Assembly (NCBI RefSeq): GCF_002205645.1
Contig: NZ_NIOF01000002.1
Location: forward strand, 1 to 64,000
DNA: 64,000 nt
From: Roseateles aquatilis
GTDB lineage: Bacteria > Pseudomonadota > Gammaproteobacteria > Burkholderiales > Burkholderiaceae_C
Direction: 5' to 3'
Positions 34,522-46,239 of the stretch are shown here, one piece after another; within the stretch, counting starts at the first letter, position 1, and each line of letters begins with the position of its first letter. A program made the translations under genes and the position numbers. The notes beneath the pieces were generated by a model. It saw nothing but the letters and a program-made list of their open reading frames with translations, searched no databases and was not told the origin of the DNA.

Positions 34522-35396
34522 ATGAAGTTCACTCGCCGTTCCATCCTCGCGACGACCCCTGCCTTGTTGGGCGCGCCCTTGTTGACGCTGACGCCGGCGG
34601 CCCGCGCGGCCAGCGTGCTGACGGTGGGGCTGATCCCCTCCGAGGATTCCCGGGCCATGATCGCCAACAGCCAGGTGATGATGGATCAGCTGTCCAAGGC
34701 GCTGGGCATGCCGGTCAAGCCCTTCGTGGCGGCCGACTACAACGGCGTCATCGAGGCGCTGCGGTCCAGGCGGCTGGACGTCGCCTACCTGGGTCCGTTC
34801 TCCTACGTGCTGGGCACGACGGTGGCCGACATCGAGGCCTTCGCGGTGGCCGAGACCAAGAAGGCCGGCCGCACGTCCTACCACTCGCTGATCGTGGCGC
34901 ACAAGGACAGCGGCATCAAGACGGTGGCCGACCTGAAGGGCCGCACCTTCGCCTTCGTCGATCCGACCTCGACCTCGGGCCACCTCTTCCCCAAGGCGGG
35001 CCTGATCAAGGCCGGCTTCAATCCGGACAAGGACTTCGGCCGCGTGATCTTCTCGGGCTCGCACGACTCGAACGCCGTCGCGGTGCAGAACAAGAAGATC
35101 GACGCCGTGGCGATCGCCGACCGCATCCTCGACGCCGCCATCGCCAAGGGCCTGGCCAGGCGCGAGGACCTGGTCGTGGTGTGGAAGTCGGACCCGATCC
35201 CCGAGTCCCCCACCGTCTGGCGCAAGGACCTGGACGCCGACCTGAAGAAGCGCATCCAGGCGGCCTTTCTCGAGGTCAAGGACATCCCCTGGTCCGACCA
35301 GGGCGTGCTCAACGGCTTCCATCCCACCAACGACGCGGCCTACAACATCATTCGCGAGACGGCCAAGACCCTCAACCTCGACCTGAGGGCGATGAA

Positions 35397-35400
<4 letters not shown>
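34522..35400 (+). CDS. phnD: Phosphonate ABC transporter binding protein PhnD
   Basis: Periplasmic phosphonate-binding protein of 292 residues. It has a Tat-like or Sec signal peptide (KFTRRSILATTPALLGAPLL) and then LTVGLIPSEDSRAMIANSQVMMDQLSKAL. Next is VKPFVAADYNGVIEALRSRRLDVAYLGPFSYVL, the PhnD signature of the phosphonate pocket. FVDPTSTSGHLFPKAGLI and VIFSGSHDSNAVAVQNKKIDAVAIAD follow, all close to E. coli PhnD. The start has GGAG about eight bases upstream. It is the first gene of a tightly packed six-gene operon; its stop overlaps phnC. Confidence 0.93.
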
Positions 35401-38274
<2,874 letters not shown>

Positions 38275-38283
38275 AGGCTCACC

Positions 38284-39441
38284 ATGACGCATGACTACTT
38301 CAACCCCGTGCAAAGCGTGTACGGGGCAGGGGCTCTGTCGTCCCTGCCGAGGCTGCTGGCCGGCCGGCGCGCGTTGCTGGTCACCTTTCCGGAGGCGCGC
38401 GCGCTGGGTCTGATCGACCGCGTCGAGGCCTTGCTGGGTCCTCAGCTCACGGGCGTGATCGAGGACGTGCGGCCCAATCCGGACGTGGCCGAGCTGCGCC
38501 CGCTGTATGAGAGCTTCTGGCGCGACGCCGATGGCGCCAAAGGCCTCGACGGTGCCGGCGGCGTCGATGGCACCGAGAATGCCGGTGGCACCGAAGTCAT
38601 CATCGCGCTGGGCGGCGGCAGTGCCATCGACACGGCCAAGGCGCTGATGGTCGGCACGGCCAGCGGCACCTTCGACGAGCTGATGGCCTTGCTGAGCAGC
38701 GGCAAGCCCTTCGAGCCGGCGCGGATCAGGACCCTGATCGCCGTGCCGACGACGGCGGGCACCGGCAGCGAGGTGACGCCCTGGGCCACGATCTGGGACC
38801 GCGAGCGCCAGGTCAAGCACTCGCTGCACCTGCCGCAGACCTGGCCCAGCGTGGCGCTGATCGACCCCGAGTTGATGCTGTCGCTGCCGGCCTCGGTCAC
38901 CTTGCAGAGCGGGCTGGATGCGCTCTCGCATGCGCTGGAGGCGATCTGGAACGTCAACGCGAATCCGGTGTCCGACACCTTCGCCGTGGCCGCGGCACGC
39001 GAGATCCTCGACACGCTGCCGCGCCTGATGCAGCGGCTGTCCGACATCGAGCTGCGCGGGCGCATGGCGCTGGCGGCATTGAAGGCCGGCATGGCGTTCT
39101 CCAACACGCGCACGGCCCTGGCGCATTCCATCTCCTACGAGATGACCTTGCGCTACGGCCTGCCGCACGGCATCGCGTGTTCCTTCCCTCTGCCCATGGT
39201 CCTGGAGCGCGCCATGGGGCAGCACCCCGACCGCGACGCGGTGCTGGTCCAGGCGCTGGGCGGGCCGCTGTCCACGGCGCCGCGGCGCCTGGCGGCCTTC
39301 ATCGAAGCCTTGGGCGTCAAGACCCGTTTCGCCGACTACGGCGTCGGCGAGGACCAGGCCGCCCAGATGGTCGCCCACGCGCTGACTGGCGCGCGCGGCC
39401 GCAACTTCATCGGCGCCATCACCCGCCAGGAGGCCGCATGA
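38284..39441 (+). CDS. Iron-type alcohol dehydrogenase, candidate (hydroxyethyl)phosphonate dehydrogenase
   Basis: Group III (Fe-dependent) alcohol dehydrogenase of 385 residues. The NAD motif is VIIALGGGSAIDTAKAL. PTTAGTGSEVTPWA is the usual second signature. The metal ligands are Asp212, His216, His281 and His295 (LDALSHALEA, LAHSISYEM, GLPHGIACS). Residues 81-103 are a Gly/Ala/Asp-rich insertion not seen in relatives I know. Placed between phnA and phnY, it would make phosphonoacetaldehyde by oxidising 2-hydroxyethylphosphonate; related enzymes reduce phosphonoacetaldehyde in phosphonate antibiotic pathways. The substrate is inferred from context only. Confidence 0.85.
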   Translation: MTHDYFNPVQSVYGAGALSSLPRLLAGRRALLVTFPEARALGLIDRVEALLGPQLTGVIEDVRPNPDVAELRPLYESFWRDADGAKGLDGAGGVDGTENAGGTEVIIALGGGSAIDTAKALMVGTASGTFDELMALLSSGKPFEPARIRTLIAVPTTAGTGSEVTPWATIWDRERQVKHSLHLPQTWPSVALIDPELMLSLPASVTLQSGLDALSHALEAIWNVNANPVSDTFAVAAAREILDTLPRLMQRLSDIELRGRMALAALKAGMAFSNTRTALAHSISYEMTLRYGLPHGIACSFPLPMVLERAMGQHPDRDAVLVQALGGPLSTAPRRLAAFIEALGVKTRFADYGVGEDQAAQMVAHALTGARGRNFIGAITRQEAA

Positions 39442-40892
39442 GCACCAGCCCGCACGTCAAGGACTGCGCCCATTTCCGCGCCGAGGGCCTGCGCATCGGT
39501 GGCGAGCGCATCCGCACCGACCGCAGCCTCGACGTCCTGAACCCTTTCACCGGCGAGCGCGTCGGCACCGTGGCGATGGCCAGCCTGGCCCACGTGCGCC
39601 GCGCGATGGACATCGCCCACGCTTACCAATCGACGCTGTCGCGCTATGAGCGCTCGGCGATCCTCAACCGCGCCGCGGCCCTGCTGCGCGAGCGCACGGC
39701 CGAGGCCTCGGACCTGATCACGCGTGAGTCGGGCCTGTCCAAGAAGGACAGCGTCTACGAGATCGGCCGCGTCGCCGACGTGCTGGGCTTCGGCGCCACC
39801 GAGGCGCTGCGCGACGACGGCCAGGTCTTTTCCTGCGACCTGACGCCGCATGGCAAGCGCCGCAAGGTCCTCACGACGCGCGAGCCGCTGCTGGGCGTCA
39901 TCACCGCGATCACGCCCTTCAACCATCCGATGAACCAGGTGGCCCACAAGGTGGTGCCGGCGGTGGCCACCAACAACCGCATGGTGCTCAAGCCCTCGGA
40001 GAAGGTGCCGCTGTCGGCCCTGTACTTCGCCGATCTGCTCTACGAGGCGGGCCTGCCGCCGGAGATGCTGCAGGTCGTGACCGGCGACCCGCGCGAGATC
40101 GCCGACGAGCTGCTGACCCATCCGCATGTGGACCTGATCACCTTCACCGGCGGCGTGTCGATCGGCAAGTACATCGCGCACAAGGCCGGCTATCGCCGCA
40201 TCGTGCTGGAACTCGGCGGCAATGATCCGCTGATCGTGATGGACGATGCCGACCTCGACAAGGCCAGCGATCTGGCGGTGCAGGGGTCCTACAAGAACTC
40301 GGGGCAGCGCTGCACGGCGGTCAAGCGCATGCTGGTGCACGAAGCGGTGCGCGCGCGGTTCACGGAGCTGGTGGTCGAGAAGACGCGGGCCTGGCGGTTC
40401 GGTGATCCGATGGACTCGGGCACGGACATGGGCTGCGTCATCGACGAGGCGGCGGCGCGCCACTTCGAGCGGGTCGTCGACGAGGCGGTGGCGCAGGGCG
40501 CGCGACTGCTGGTCGGCAATCGGCGGGAAGGTGCGTTGTACTCGCCGACGGTGCTGGATCAGGTGCGGCCGGAAATGACGGTGGTGCGCGAGGAGACCTT
40601 CGGGCCGGTCTCGCCCATCATCGGCTTCCGTGACATCGACGAGGCGATCGCGATCTCCAACGGCACGGCCTTTGGGTTGTCCTCGGGCTTGTGCACGAAT
40701 CGCATGGATGACATCACCCGGTTCGCGAAGGAGCTGAAGGTGGGGACCGTCAATCTGTGGGAGGTGCCGGGGTACCGCATTGAATTGACGCCGTTCGGCG
40801 GCATCAAGGATTCGGGCCTGGGCTACAAGGAAGGGGTGCAGGAGGCGATGAAGTCGTTCACGAATTGCAAGACGTTCACGATGCCTTGGTAG
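39438..40892 (+). CDS. phnY: Phosphonoacetaldehyde dehydrogenase PhnY
   Basis: NAD-dependent aldehyde dehydrogenase of 484 residues that turns phosphonoacetaldehyde into phosphonoacetate, the substrate of PhnA. The general base is Glu258 (IVLELGGNDPLIV) and the catalytic thiol Cys292 (NSGQRCTAVKR), with the preceding Arg and the ITPFNHPMNQVAHK block matching the phosphonate-binding group of PhnY. EETFGPVSPIIGF and GGIKDSGLGYKEG close the fold. CAGGAGG is five bases upstream of the ATG, and the ATG overlaps the previous stop (ATGA). It ends the operon, converging on a GNAT gene. Confidence 0.9.
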   Translation: MSTSPHVKDCAHFRAEGLRIGGERIRTDRSLDVLNPFTGERVGTVAMASLAHVRRAMDIAHAYQSTLSRYERSAILNRAAALLRERTAEASDLITRESGLSKKDSVYEIGRVADVLGFGATEALRDDGQVFSCDLTPHGKRRKVLTTREPLLGVITAITPFNHPMNQVAHKVVPAVATNNRMVLKPSEKVPLSALYFADLLYEAGLPPEMLQVVTGDPREIADELLTHPHVDLITFTGGVSIGKYIAHKAGYRRIVLELGGNDPLIVMDDADLDKASDLAVQGSYKNSGQRCTAVKRMLVHEAVRARFTELVVEKTRAWRFGDPMDSGTDMGCVIDEAAARHFERVVDEAVAQGARLLVGNRREGALYSPTVLDQVRPEMTVVREETFGPVSPIIGFRDIDEAIAISNGTAFGLSSGLCTNRMDDITRFAKELKVGTVNLWEVPGYRIELTPFGGIKDSGLGYKEGVQEAMKSFTNCKTFTMPW

Positions 40893-40905
40893 CCAGAGGG
40901 GCTCG

Positions 40906-41388
40906 TTATGCCAGTAGCAGGCCCATCACCCATTCGTCCACGTAGTGGGCGTCGTCGGCGCGTTTGTAGAAGTCCCTGAGCGTGCCCTCGTGGACGAATC
41001 CGAGGCGCTGATAGAACGCGAGCGCCTGCGAGTTGTCGCTCTCGGCGTAGAGCTCGACGCGTCGAATGCCGTCGGCGCGGAAGTGGCGAATGGCGTCGTC
41101 GATCATGGCGCGGCCGACGCCTTGGCCGTGGAGCTTCGGGTCGACGGCCAGCGTGCCCAGTTGCATGACGTGATGGACGCGGCCTGGATAACGCGTCGCT
41201 TTGTAGAAGCCTCCGATCGAGCCGTCGTGATCCCAGATCCAGAAGCATTGGCTCGCGAGCAGTTCTTCAAAGATGGGGACGAATGAATCGAGCGGCATCG
41301 GCTCGTAGGTCAGGTAGGGGACGACCTTGGGGTGGGAGTAGATGGCGTAGACGGGGTGGAGGTCGGAGGGGAGGGCGGGGCGGCGCAT
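40906..41388 (-). CDS. GNAT-family N-acetyltransferase
   Basis: Cytoplasmic acyl-CoA-dependent acetyltransferase of about 160 residues. The fold markers are the N-terminal RRPALPSDLHPVYAIYSHPKV, the acetyl-CoA loop GTLAVDPKLHGQGVGRAMID with the Q/RxxGxG/A-type sequence, and the late YAESDNSQALAFYQRLGFVHEG. ADDAHYVDEWVMGLLL resembles the L-phenylalanine/L-methionine N-acetyltransferase-like branch, but the substrate is open. An alternative ATG at 41445 has a better ribosome site (GAGAGG) and would add 19 residues. The start is therefore uncertain, the family not. Confidence 0.85.
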   Translation of the reverse strand: MRRPALPSDLHPVYAIYSHPKVVPYLTYEPMPLDSFVPIFEELLASQCFWIWDHDGSIGGFYKATRYPGRVHHVMQLGTLAVDPKLHGQGVGRAMIDDAIRHFRADGIRRVELYAESDNSQALAFYQRLGFVHEGTLRDFYKRADDAHYVDEWVMGLLLA

Positions 41389-41579
41389 GTGTCGGTCCGA
41401 TTGGTGGCACGCGTGGGAACCGCTGCCTGTCTTGGAGAAGTACATCGTAGCGACCTCTCCGGCCGTTGTTCGCCGGCTCATCAGGCTCGGTCACAACACC
41501 GCGCATCGATGCGAACCCGGACACAACTCGCCCCTATGATCGACGCGAAGCCACTCCCGCATGCGGTCAAAGGATCAAC

Positions 41580-42128
41580 ATGGAGGTCATCGTCTGGATC
41601 GTCAAATGGGCCGTCGGCCCTGTGGTCGCGGCCATCGTGACGATCGTGGTACGAGAACCCCTGAAGGAACGACTGGCCCCGCTCGTTCTTCGATTTGGAT
41701 CCAAGAAGGAGGACGGCATTGCCGGCCTGTGGGAAACCCGGTTCTGGCACGGCGTGCCGGAGACCGAGTACGTCGAGGTCATCGAGGTATCCCTGCTTCT
41801 GGGCTCGTATGTTGGGCGCATCGTGCCGCATCCGCTCAATCAAGGGGCGGCGAAACGCGTGGCCGACCAACGGCCCATCCGAGTACGGGGTTCAGTCCTG
41901 AACAACCGGCACTTCCGCGGGGAATGGCTGCATCCGGAACGCAGATCCCACTACCGCGGCGCCTTCGACCTCATCATTCGTCAGAACAACGATCGCCTGC
42001 AGGGCATGTGGCTCGGATACAGCGAAAGCCAGAATGTCATTCAGGCGGGGAGATGGGAGTGGCGACGCCTCTTGAACGGCGGAGATGTCATCTCAAGAGA
42101 GGACTGCAATGTCGACTCGTTGAGTTGA
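41580..42128 (+). CDS. Hypothetical membrane-anchored protein
   Basis: Protein of 182 residues with one N-terminal membrane helix (VIVWIVKWAVGPVVAAIVTIVV). A soluble part follows, dominated by beta strands with Trp and Arg (GLWETRFWHG, VRGSVLNNRHFRGEWLHPE, LQGMWLGYSESQNVIQAGRWEWRRL). The pattern of a short helix followed by a lipocalin-like or DUF-type beta domain recurs in accessory proteins; no family is named. Base composition is somewhat lower in GC than the phosphonate operon. The start is the ATG at the membrane helix. Confidence 0.65.
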   Translation: MEVIVWIVKWAVGPVVAAIVTIVVREPLKERLAPLVLRFGSKKEDGIAGLWETRFWHGVPETEYVEVIEVSLLLGSYVGRIVPHPLNQGAAKRVADQRPIRVRGSVLNNRHFRGEWLHPERRSHYRGAFDLIIRQNNDRLQGMWLGYSESQNVIQAGRWEWRRLLNGGDVISREDCNVDSLS

Positions 42129-42366
42129 GTCTCATGGAGCTTTCCTTTCTGCGCCCCCAACGCCAGAGCGAGCCGCCCAGCGGACGCCACAGGCAGCGTC
42201 AGGTCGATGGATGCAAGCACGGCTTCATGCTGCGAGGCGGGCGCCTCGGAAAAATCTGCTTCGGTGAGTGAGAGGCATCAGCGCATGGCCAGGGTCGGTC
42301 CTCATTCCCGATCAACTGACTTTCCGAATCGCTGGCCCGATACCGCTACGGGTGAGGACGTCGCCC

Positions 42367-43302
42367 TCATTGCCCACGATGAACCGGCGACGTACCCATG
42401 ATCTGCCTGACGCCCTCGGCCGTCAGCGGCTGCATCAGTTGCGCCAGGAATCCGGTCTCGACATGGCCGTCGATGCCGATGTCTACTGGCGGCCTGTGCC
42501 TGGGGCGCAAATAGGTGCCGAACAGCAGATCCCACAGCACGATGTTCTCGCCGTAGTTGCGGTTGCCTTCCTCCAGTACGCGCGAGTGGTGCCAGCGATG
42601 CAGCGCGGGCGTGCTGAAGACGCGGTCCAGCCAGCCGGTGCGCAGCTCGATGTTGCAGTGGGTCAGCAGGCCGGTGACCGCGGTCACCGCACCGACCCAG
42701 GCGAACACCGCGAGCGGCGCGCCGAGCAGGTACAGCGGTATCTGGCCGAGCACGGCCTTGAAGGCGCTGTCGATCACGTGAAAGCGCCCGGTGTTCAGCA
42801 CCCAGAGCCGCCGCACGCTGTGATGGAGCGCGTGAAAGCGCCACAGCAGCGGCCATTCATGCGCCGAGCGGTGCGCGACGTAGAGCCCGAGCTCGACGAC
42901 CACGAGCGCGATCACCACCTGCACGACGAGCGGCCAATGCGTGGGCCACACGCCGATCGACACGCGCAGCGACGGCTGGGCGACCGCCGCCAGGGCCACG
43001 GGAAAGCTTGCGGCCAACGCGGCGGCGAGTTGCGCCGAGCCCTTGGTGAGCAGGGTGTGGGCCAGGTTGCAGCGTGTCTCTCCGTCGTCCATGAGCCATT
43101 GAGGCTCGTGCGGCATCCAGCGCTCGATCACGGCGATCACCAGCGCCAGGGACATGTACGCGAGGTTGAATCCCAGCAGCGGCGCGGGACTCGCGAAGGC
43201 CAGCCCCGCGCCGAGCAGACCCAGTCCGTAGAGACTGGGCCAGAGCATCCACGACAGCGCGGCGCGCAAGCGCGGCCAATTGTGACCAGCAGGTGTTTTC
43301 AT
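42367..43302 (-). CDS. Sterol desaturase/fatty acid hydroxylase-like membrane enzyme
   Basis: Integral membrane di-iron oxidase of 311 residues. The histidine boxes are present: YVAHRSAHEWPLLWRFHALHHS gives H-x3-H and H-x2-HH, and LHRWHHSR gives a third HxxHH. Four or five hydrophobic helices surround them. Such enzymes hydroxylate or desaturate lipids, hopanoids, carotenoids or ether lipids. The gene begins seven bases after the histidine kinase stop on the same strand, so it belongs to the same transcription unit as the two-component genes and is probably a main target or partner of them. Confidence 0.88.
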   Translation of the reverse strand: MKTPAGHNWPRLRAALSWMLWPSLYGLGLLGAGLAFASPAPLLGFNLAYMSLALVIAVIERWMPHEPQWLMDDGETRCNLAHTLLTKGSAQLAAALAASFPVALAAVAQPSLRVSIGVWPTHWPLVVQVVIALVVVELGLYVAHRSAHEWPLLWRFHALHHSVRRLWVLNTGRFHVIDSAFKAVLGQIPLYLLGAPLAVFAWVGAVTAVTGLLTHCNIELRTGWLDRVFSTPALHRWHHSRVLEEGNRNYGENIVLWDLLFGTYLRPRHRPPVDIGIDGHVETGFLAQLMQPLTAEGVRQIMGTSPVHRGQ

Positions 43303-43309
43303 TCGGTGC

Positions 43310-44680
43310 TCAGTGTTGGAGAGAGGAAGAGACCCCGGCCAGCGGCAGGCGCATGCGGAACAACGTGCCGCCTTCGGGGCCGTCGTGCACGGAGACCTCG
43401 CCGCCGTGCAGATGCACGATCTCCCGTACCAGGCTCAGTCCGAGTCCGGCACCGGGCCCGGTGGCATGCACGCGGTAGAACGGCTTGAAGACATGCGCGC
43501 GCTGCGCCGCGGGAATGCCGGGCCCGTCATCGATCACCTCGACCCGACCCGCCGCATCGACCCGCACCACCACGTCGCCGTGTCCGCCCGCATGGTCGAT
43601 TGCGTTCTGCACGAGGTTGCTCAGCGCGCGCGCCAGCGCATCGCGGTCGCCCTCCGTTTCGACGGACGAGGCCGGCGGATCGAATGAAATCTCGTAACCC
43701 GCCGCGAGCGCCAGCGGCGCCATGTCGGCGACCACGTCGCGCGCCATCTCCACCAGGTCGATGCGCTGCCGTCGGTCGCCTTGGCCCTTCATGCGTTGCA
43801 GGTCGAGCAACTGGCTCGCCAGCACCGACAGGCGCGCGACGTCGGCCAGCAGGCGGTGCTTGTCGGGGCTGTTGGGCAGGTTCTCCAACCGCGTATTCAG
43901 GATCGCGAGCGGGGTGCGCAACTCGTGCGCGGCATCGGCCAGAAAGCGCTCGTGGCGCGCGTGGCCGTCGTCCAGCCGCTGCAGCGCGTCGTTGAAGGCG
44001 CTCACCAGCGTGGCCACCTCGCCCGGCACGTCGGTCAGCGGCAGCCGCACGCCGCGCTGGTCGGCGTCGATCTGGCCCGCGCGTGCCGCCGCCGCGTTCA
44101 GCCCGCTCAAGGTCCGCTTCACCACGAAGTGCGTGGCCAGCAGCGTTGCCGTGACGGTGATCGCCATGATCGGCAAAACGAGTTCGAGCACGAGCAGCAA
44201 CAGCGCCAGGCCCAGGTTGCGCCAGGTGACGGGGCTGTCCGGCCCGGTGAGGATCTGCACGTCGCCCGCGGCCGAGTCCACCCAGCGCATGCGCGCTGCC
44301 TGCCGCGGTGGGTCGCCCACGTTCCATCCCAGCCGTGCCTGCCGCACCGCATCGAGTGCGTCGCCGATGCGCGCGAACTCGGGCGGTATCTGGCCCTCCA
44401 TCACTTGACCGCCCTGGTGGTCCCTGATCGAGAACCAGAGATGCGGCACGGTTCTGCGCAGCGCAATCAGGCGCGGGGTCGGCCGCATGGTGAGCTTGCC
44501 GGCCGTATCGCGCGCGACCGCCTCCTGCAGGATCTCGACGGTGTTTTCCGGCGAACTGAAATCGATCAAGTGCCCCGATGCCACCAGCGCGCCGATGACC
44601 ACCAACTGAATCGCGACCTGCAACAGCACGAGTTGGCGAATGAGCCGGCGCTTGAGCGTGGGTGGTGCCGGTGGCGTCAT
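43310..44680 (-). CDS. Two-component sensor histidine kinase
   Basis: Membrane kinase of 456 residues. Helix 1 is LIRQLVLLQVAIQLVVIGALVAS. A periplasmic domain of about 120 residues follows, then helix 2 (GLALLLLVLELVLPIMAITVTATLLATHF), HAMP, the phospho-acceptor FLADAAHELRTPLAIL and the N-box NLVQNAIDHAGG. The G1/G2 boxes are EVIDDGPGIPAAQR and GAGLGLSLVREIVHLHGG. All kinase motifs are intact. It overlaps the response-regulator stop (ATGA). The periplasmic domain resembles those of QseC/TctE-like sensors by length only. Confidence 0.92.
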   Translation of the reverse strand: MTPPAPPTLKRRLIRQLVLLQVAIQLVVIGALVASGHLIDFSSPENTVEILQEAVARDTAGKLTMRPTPRLIALRRTVPHLWFSIRDHQGGQVMEGQIPPEFARIGDALDAVRQARLGWNVGDPPRQAARMRWVDSAAGDVQILTGPDSPVTWRNLGLALLLLVLELVLPIMAITVTATLLATHFVVKRTLSGLNAAAARAGQIDADQRGVRLPLTDVPGEVATLVSAFNDALQRLDDGHARHERFLADAAHELRTPLAILNTRLENLPNSPDKHRLLADVARLSVLASQLLDLQRMKGQGDRRQRIDLVEMARDVVADMAPLALAAGYEISFDPPASSVETEGDRDALARALSNLVQNAIDHAGGHGDVVVRVDAAGRVEVIDDGPGIPAAQRAHVFKPFYRVHATGPGAGLGLSLVREIVHLHGGEVSVHDGPEGGTLFRMRLPLAGVSSSLQH

Positions 44681-45351
44681 GGCTGCTGCCGCAACAGATA
44701 ACCGACGCCGCGGACGCTGCAGATCTCCACCCCGGCGCCGGTGTCCGCGAGCTTCTTGCGCAGACGGGACACATGCGTGTCGAGTGCGTTCGACTGGATC
44801 TCGGCATCGAAGCCGAACACCGCGCGCTCCAGCGCCCCTCGCAGCACAGTGCGGCCCGCGCGTCGCATCAGGGTCTCGAGCGCCAGCAGCTCGCGGCGCG
44901 GCAGCTCCATCCGCTGGCCGGCGACGCTGGCCTCGCAATGCGCGAAGTCGAACGACAGTGCCGCGATCTGAAGGGCGTCTGCCATGGTCTCGGCGGGCCT
45001 GCGCAGCAGCGCGCGAAGGCGGGCCAGCAGTTCTTCGACCGCGAAGGGCTTGCCGAGGTAATCGTCGGCACCCGCGTCCAGCCCGGCGACGCGATCGTCC
45101 AGCGCATCGCGGGCCGTCAGCATCAGCACCGGCACGGGGTTGCCCGCGGCGCGCAGGTCGGCCACCAGCGTCAGGCCATCGCCGTCGGGCAGCCGGCGGT
45201 CGAGCACCAGGGCGTTGTAGGGCGCGGCGTCGACATGGCGCGCGCCGTCGGCCAGCGTTTGAGCGTGGTCCATGAGGATGCCGCGCTTGTGCAACGCGAT
45301 GCGCAGCACCGACGCCATCTCGGGTTCGTCTTCCACCAGCAGGATGCGCAC
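44677..45351 (-). CDS. OmpR-family response regulator
   Basis: Regulator of 224 residues. The receiver has the acidic pair (LLVEDEPEM), the phospho-acceptor Asp51 (NALVLDRRLPDGDGL), Thr in LMLTARD and Lys in DDYLGKPFAVEELLARLRAL. The C-terminal winged helix has RRELLALETLMRRAGRTVLR and the recognition helix NALDTHVSRLRKKL, ending VRGVGYLL. It starts the operon with the kinase and the desaturase. It is divergent from the small secreted protein at 45.5 kb, which may share its control. Confidence 0.93.
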   Translation of the reverse strand: MRILLVEDEPEMASVLRIALHKRGILMDHAQTLADGARHVDAAPYNALVLDRRLPDGDGLTLVADLRAAGNPVPVLMLTARDALDDRVAGLDAGADDYLGKPFAVEELLARLRALLRRPAETMADALQIAALSFDFAHCEASVAGQRMELPRRELLALETLMRRAGRTVLRGALERAVFGFDAEIQSNALDTHVSRLRKKLADTGAGVEICSVRGVGYLLRQQP

Positions 45352-45535
45352 CGTGCATGTCCTTTCAAAAACTGCCGCACTGCCGGACCACCGGCGTGCC
45401 GCACTCTAGGCAGGCTGCATTGCATCAGCATTGCGTCCGCTGACCGGCGCCGACGCCATGTTCATGCCATGGTTGGGGCAGAGGATCTGCTGCATCGCCA
45501 ACCAACGACGCCCGCGGGCGTGGAGGACAAACGTC

Positions 45536-45907
45536 ATGCGCAGCTTCCATCCGGTCCAGCTTTTCGAGGTCGTCGTGCTGGCGACGGGGCTTCTGCTCGC
45601 TTCAGCGGCGGGGGCTCAGGTCATCCCGGTCCACGATCGGGATCTCCCTGTCTACGATCCCTGCCGCGATGGCCGCAACAGCTATGGCAGGGCCATGGAT
45701 TGCGGCGAGCTGCTGCGGAGAATGGATAGGGAAGAAGAGCGCCGCCGCTTTGAGGCGCGTTACCGTCCGGCATATGACCCTTGCAAGGATGGGCGATACA
45801 GCACTGGGCGTCCGATGACTTGCGGGGAGCTGCGGGAGCGAATCGATCGGCGTGCTTGGAGGGAGCGGCGGGAGTGGCGCCGTGGAGAGCCGTTTGGTGA
45901 TGAGTAG
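45536..45907 (+). CDS. Small secreted protein with a two-fold Cys repeat
   Basis: Predicted exported protein of 123 residues. The signal peptide reads FEVVVLATGLLLASAAGAQ. The mature part holds two copies of one unit: YDPCRDGRNSYGRAMDCGEL with LLRRMD, and YDPCKDGRYSTGRPMTCGEL with RERID. The two cysteines of each copy could form a disulfide or bind a metal. GGAGGA lies eight bases upstream of the ATG. No family was recognised. Divergence from the two-component operon makes co-regulation possible. Confidence 0.72.
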   Translation: MRSFHPVQLFEVVVLATGLLLASAAGAQVIPVHDRDLPVYDPCRDGRNSYGRAMDCGELLRRMDREEERRRFEARYRPAYDPCKDGRYSTGRPMTCGELRERIDRRAWRERREWRRGEPFGDE

Positions 45908-46239
45908 GGCTGCAGGTAGTCGGCAGGCGCGAGCTGATGAATCGATAGGTTGACGTGGGAACAGCGGCGTAGGCAAGACCGCTGCGATAGACCTCTACAA
46001 CAAGACGATGCAAAGCGGTTGCGAGTCAGGGGCCCTTGAGCGGGTGGGGCAATAGCGAGTAGACCGGGGCAGCTTTAGGCTGACTGCGGGCGTAAGTAGT
46101 GGATCTACTGGCAGCCGCTTCCGATTCAACGCGGTCGAGTTCGCCGATAAACTTGGCGTAAGAATGTGAATCATGCTGCATGCGTCTGTGAAAGTGGCGC
46201 CAATCCTCTACGTTGATTGAGTATTTGGGAGGTGGGATA
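45908..46239. other. Intergenic region before the AT-rich patch
   Basis: This 332-base stretch follows the small secreted protein gene. No gene is convincing: a minus-strand frame here overlaps the next real gene and has no family pattern. Base composition falls in GC toward its end, marking the edge of the AT-richer patch. Confidence 0.45.
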
